A DNA stretch of 64,000 bases from Diplonema papillatum. Taxonomy: Eukaryota; Euglenozoa; Diplonemea; Diplonemida; Diplonemidae. Position 1 is the stretch's first letter. Every line of letters begins with the position of its first letter. The notes below the pieces were generated by a model, which did not search any database, was not told the origin of the DNA, and worked only from the letters and a program-made list of their open reading frames with translations. The translations under genes were made by a program, and so were the position numbers. The stretch lies in contig JAPJBO010000073.1 in assembly GCA_030068145.1 (NCBI GenBank), positions 283,501 to 347,500 of the forward strand. Direction: 5' to 3'. Positions 62,660-64,000 of this stretch are shown here, piece by piece.

Positions 62660-62882
62660 AGAAGGGTCGTTGTTCTTGGTGCTGGTTTTGAGGGATAAGG
62701 GAAAGGTAAGAAATATTTTTGCGGTGGCCTCCGCCGGTCTGGTAGTTCGTGCTACCTCCGTTCTTTTCCGCTCGTTCTTTTCTCTACTCACTACTGTACG
62801 TACTCTTTCACTCTTTTACTCTCTTCGGCTAGCCAAAAAAAAGACTCCTGTGGCCGACACCACGAACACATTCGCAATACGG
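62660..62882 (+). repeat. dispersed repeat family W, copy 3
   Basis: tcgttgttcttggtgctggt, gcggtggcctccgccggtct, cactactgtacgtactcttt and gccgacaccacgaacacatt. It matches 48932-49160. Confidence 0.8.
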
Positions 62883-62897
62883 GTATGTGGTTGGTCT

Positions 62898-63470
62898 ATA
62901 TTTAATAATACGAGCTTATTTAATAATACGAGTATATTTAATAATACGCGCACATTGAGGAACACCCATATGCACCATAGTTTGAGGCCGGAGAGGAGCA
63001 TGTGACACTGACCGGTGGGCCCCAAAAGTGCAGAAATCGCTGAACAGTGAAGACGTAAAACCCGATACAGGTCCAAATCTGGAGAAGGGCGGAGACCAAG
63101 CTAATGCCCTGAACAGACTCACCAAAAACAAAACACATTATGTCACCAGGCAACAAAAATAAAATGGCTGGTGCACCGCCTGAGCTGCCGAACGAGGCTG
63201 AGATGGATTAACAACTCGGTGTCCAATGTGCAGGATCGGATGCCGGTTCCATCGTGGCCCTCGAGACGGCCGAAATGGCTTCTTTCAGAAACGATGACAC
63301 GGCGGGGCGCGCCGATGACCATGCACCAGTACGACGCCAACCCTGACGGGCGGCAACGCCAAAAATGCGCTATTTATTAATACGAGCTATTTAATAATAC
63401 GAGCTATATTCAATAATGCGCGCTATATGTAATAATACGAGCTATTTAATAATACGAGCTATTTAACATT
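62898..63470. repeat. two clusters of atttaataatacgagc direct repeats
   Basis: Three units at 62898-62955 and about five at 63375-63466, all in the same orientation, surround 0.4 kb of unassigned sequence. A G13 run follows at 63478. Confidence 0.8.
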
Positions 63471-63814
63471 ATGCGAGGGGGGGGGGGGGGTGATTTTCCG
63501 GCTCCCGCAATCGTCAGCAAGCACAAGCTCCAGAGGTCTCGGCAACCGTTCCTCGCAGGATTTTGCATACGTATCGACAAAAATACGCTCGCCGCTACCC
63601 CGAAGGGGAACAAAAAAGACAGCCGAGGGAAGTACAGTAAGGTGCAAGCGTGAAGAGCGACGTGAAGGATGGGTCGGTAGGAGTATTGTGTTTCCGACGA
63701 TCCCGTATGGGCGTACAGTTTGGTGTCTTTCGACGTTTTGTGGTTCAGCTTTTGTGTGTGGTGTGACAGTGGGTGGGGATTGGGAAGCTTACTGTATCGG
63801 GCTATATTTTTTTT
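63471..63814. other. no recognisable gene
   Basis: Nothing convincing on either strand. Confidence 0.4.
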
Positions 63815-64000
63815 AATAGTGTGTACATCTGTACTGACGGGAACATTTCCGGAACAACGGTTGCACATGAAAGAGAAAACGAAGCCAACAAAAAAATGCT
63901 AATACAGGAAAACCCCCCAGAGCGGTGTATACCCTGTACACGCGAAGAACAAGAAACGTTTGCCTTATCATTTTCATCACCGTTGGACAGTTGATGCTGA
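63815..64000 (+). repeat. dispersed repeat family E, copy 2, runs off the window
   Basis: Shares gaacaacggttgcaca and tgccttatcattttcatca blocks and an open frame with 2098-2245 (inverted). The element continues past the window end. Confidence 0.65.

Overview
The window is nuclear DNA from a eukaryote with a repeat-rich, gene-poor genome. Most likely this is a protist or alga, but nothing here fixes the lineage. Evidence for a eukaryote: a LYR-family mitochondrial assembly protein, a GST-fold protein, secreted proteins with N-terminal signal peptides, a candidate spliced exon, a DIRS-order retroelement, piggyBac-like and hAT-like elements, tRNA-like sequences with A and B boxes followed by T-runs, and a stray 18S rRNA fragment. 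There are no bacterial operons, ribosome-binding sites or CRISPR arrays.

Layout. 0-9.6 kb: a LYR protein gene, a membrane-protein 3' exon with a degraded duplicate tail, and several tandem arrays, including 18 identical copies of a 25-bp unit. 9.7-15.2 kb: a near-intact split-direct-repeat (PAT/Ngaro-type) DIRS element on the minus strand with Gag, tyrosine recombinase and RT/RNase H. 15.2-26.2 kb: minisatellites, then nested DNA transposons (hAT-like MITE, TA-target element, piggyBac relic, and a TIR element carrying two tRNA-like sequences). 27-36.4 kb: a GST-like gene, a small Cys-rich ORF belonging to a repeat family, and two beta-sandwich-like protein genes, with gag-like debris between them. 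36.4-49.5 kb: almost only repeats, including a palindrome, a hAT-like element with an internal foldback, (AG)62 and an 18S rRNA fragment. 49.6-52.9 kb: a long open frame joining a reverse transcriptase to an apparently intact ubiquitin-specific protease. 52.9-64 kb: repeats around one gene for a secreted, Cys-rich beta-trefoil-like protein.

Six single-copy host-type genes are seen (LYR, membrane exon, GST-like, CBM-like, LamG-like, fascin-like). All lie on the minus strand and occupy roughly 8% of the sequence. Three of them look like extracellular or secretory-pathway proteins with carbohydrate-binding-type folds. They do not form a recognisable pathway.

The rest is mobile and repetitive DNA. 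At least ten short dispersed families recur inside this one window, several next to long C/G or A/T homopolymers. The strongest candidate for something new is the RT-USP fusion at 49.6-52.9 kb. Next are the overlapping coding layout of the DIRS element and the group of TIR elements that abut poly-C/poly-G tracts. All family calls come from reading motifs; no database search was run.
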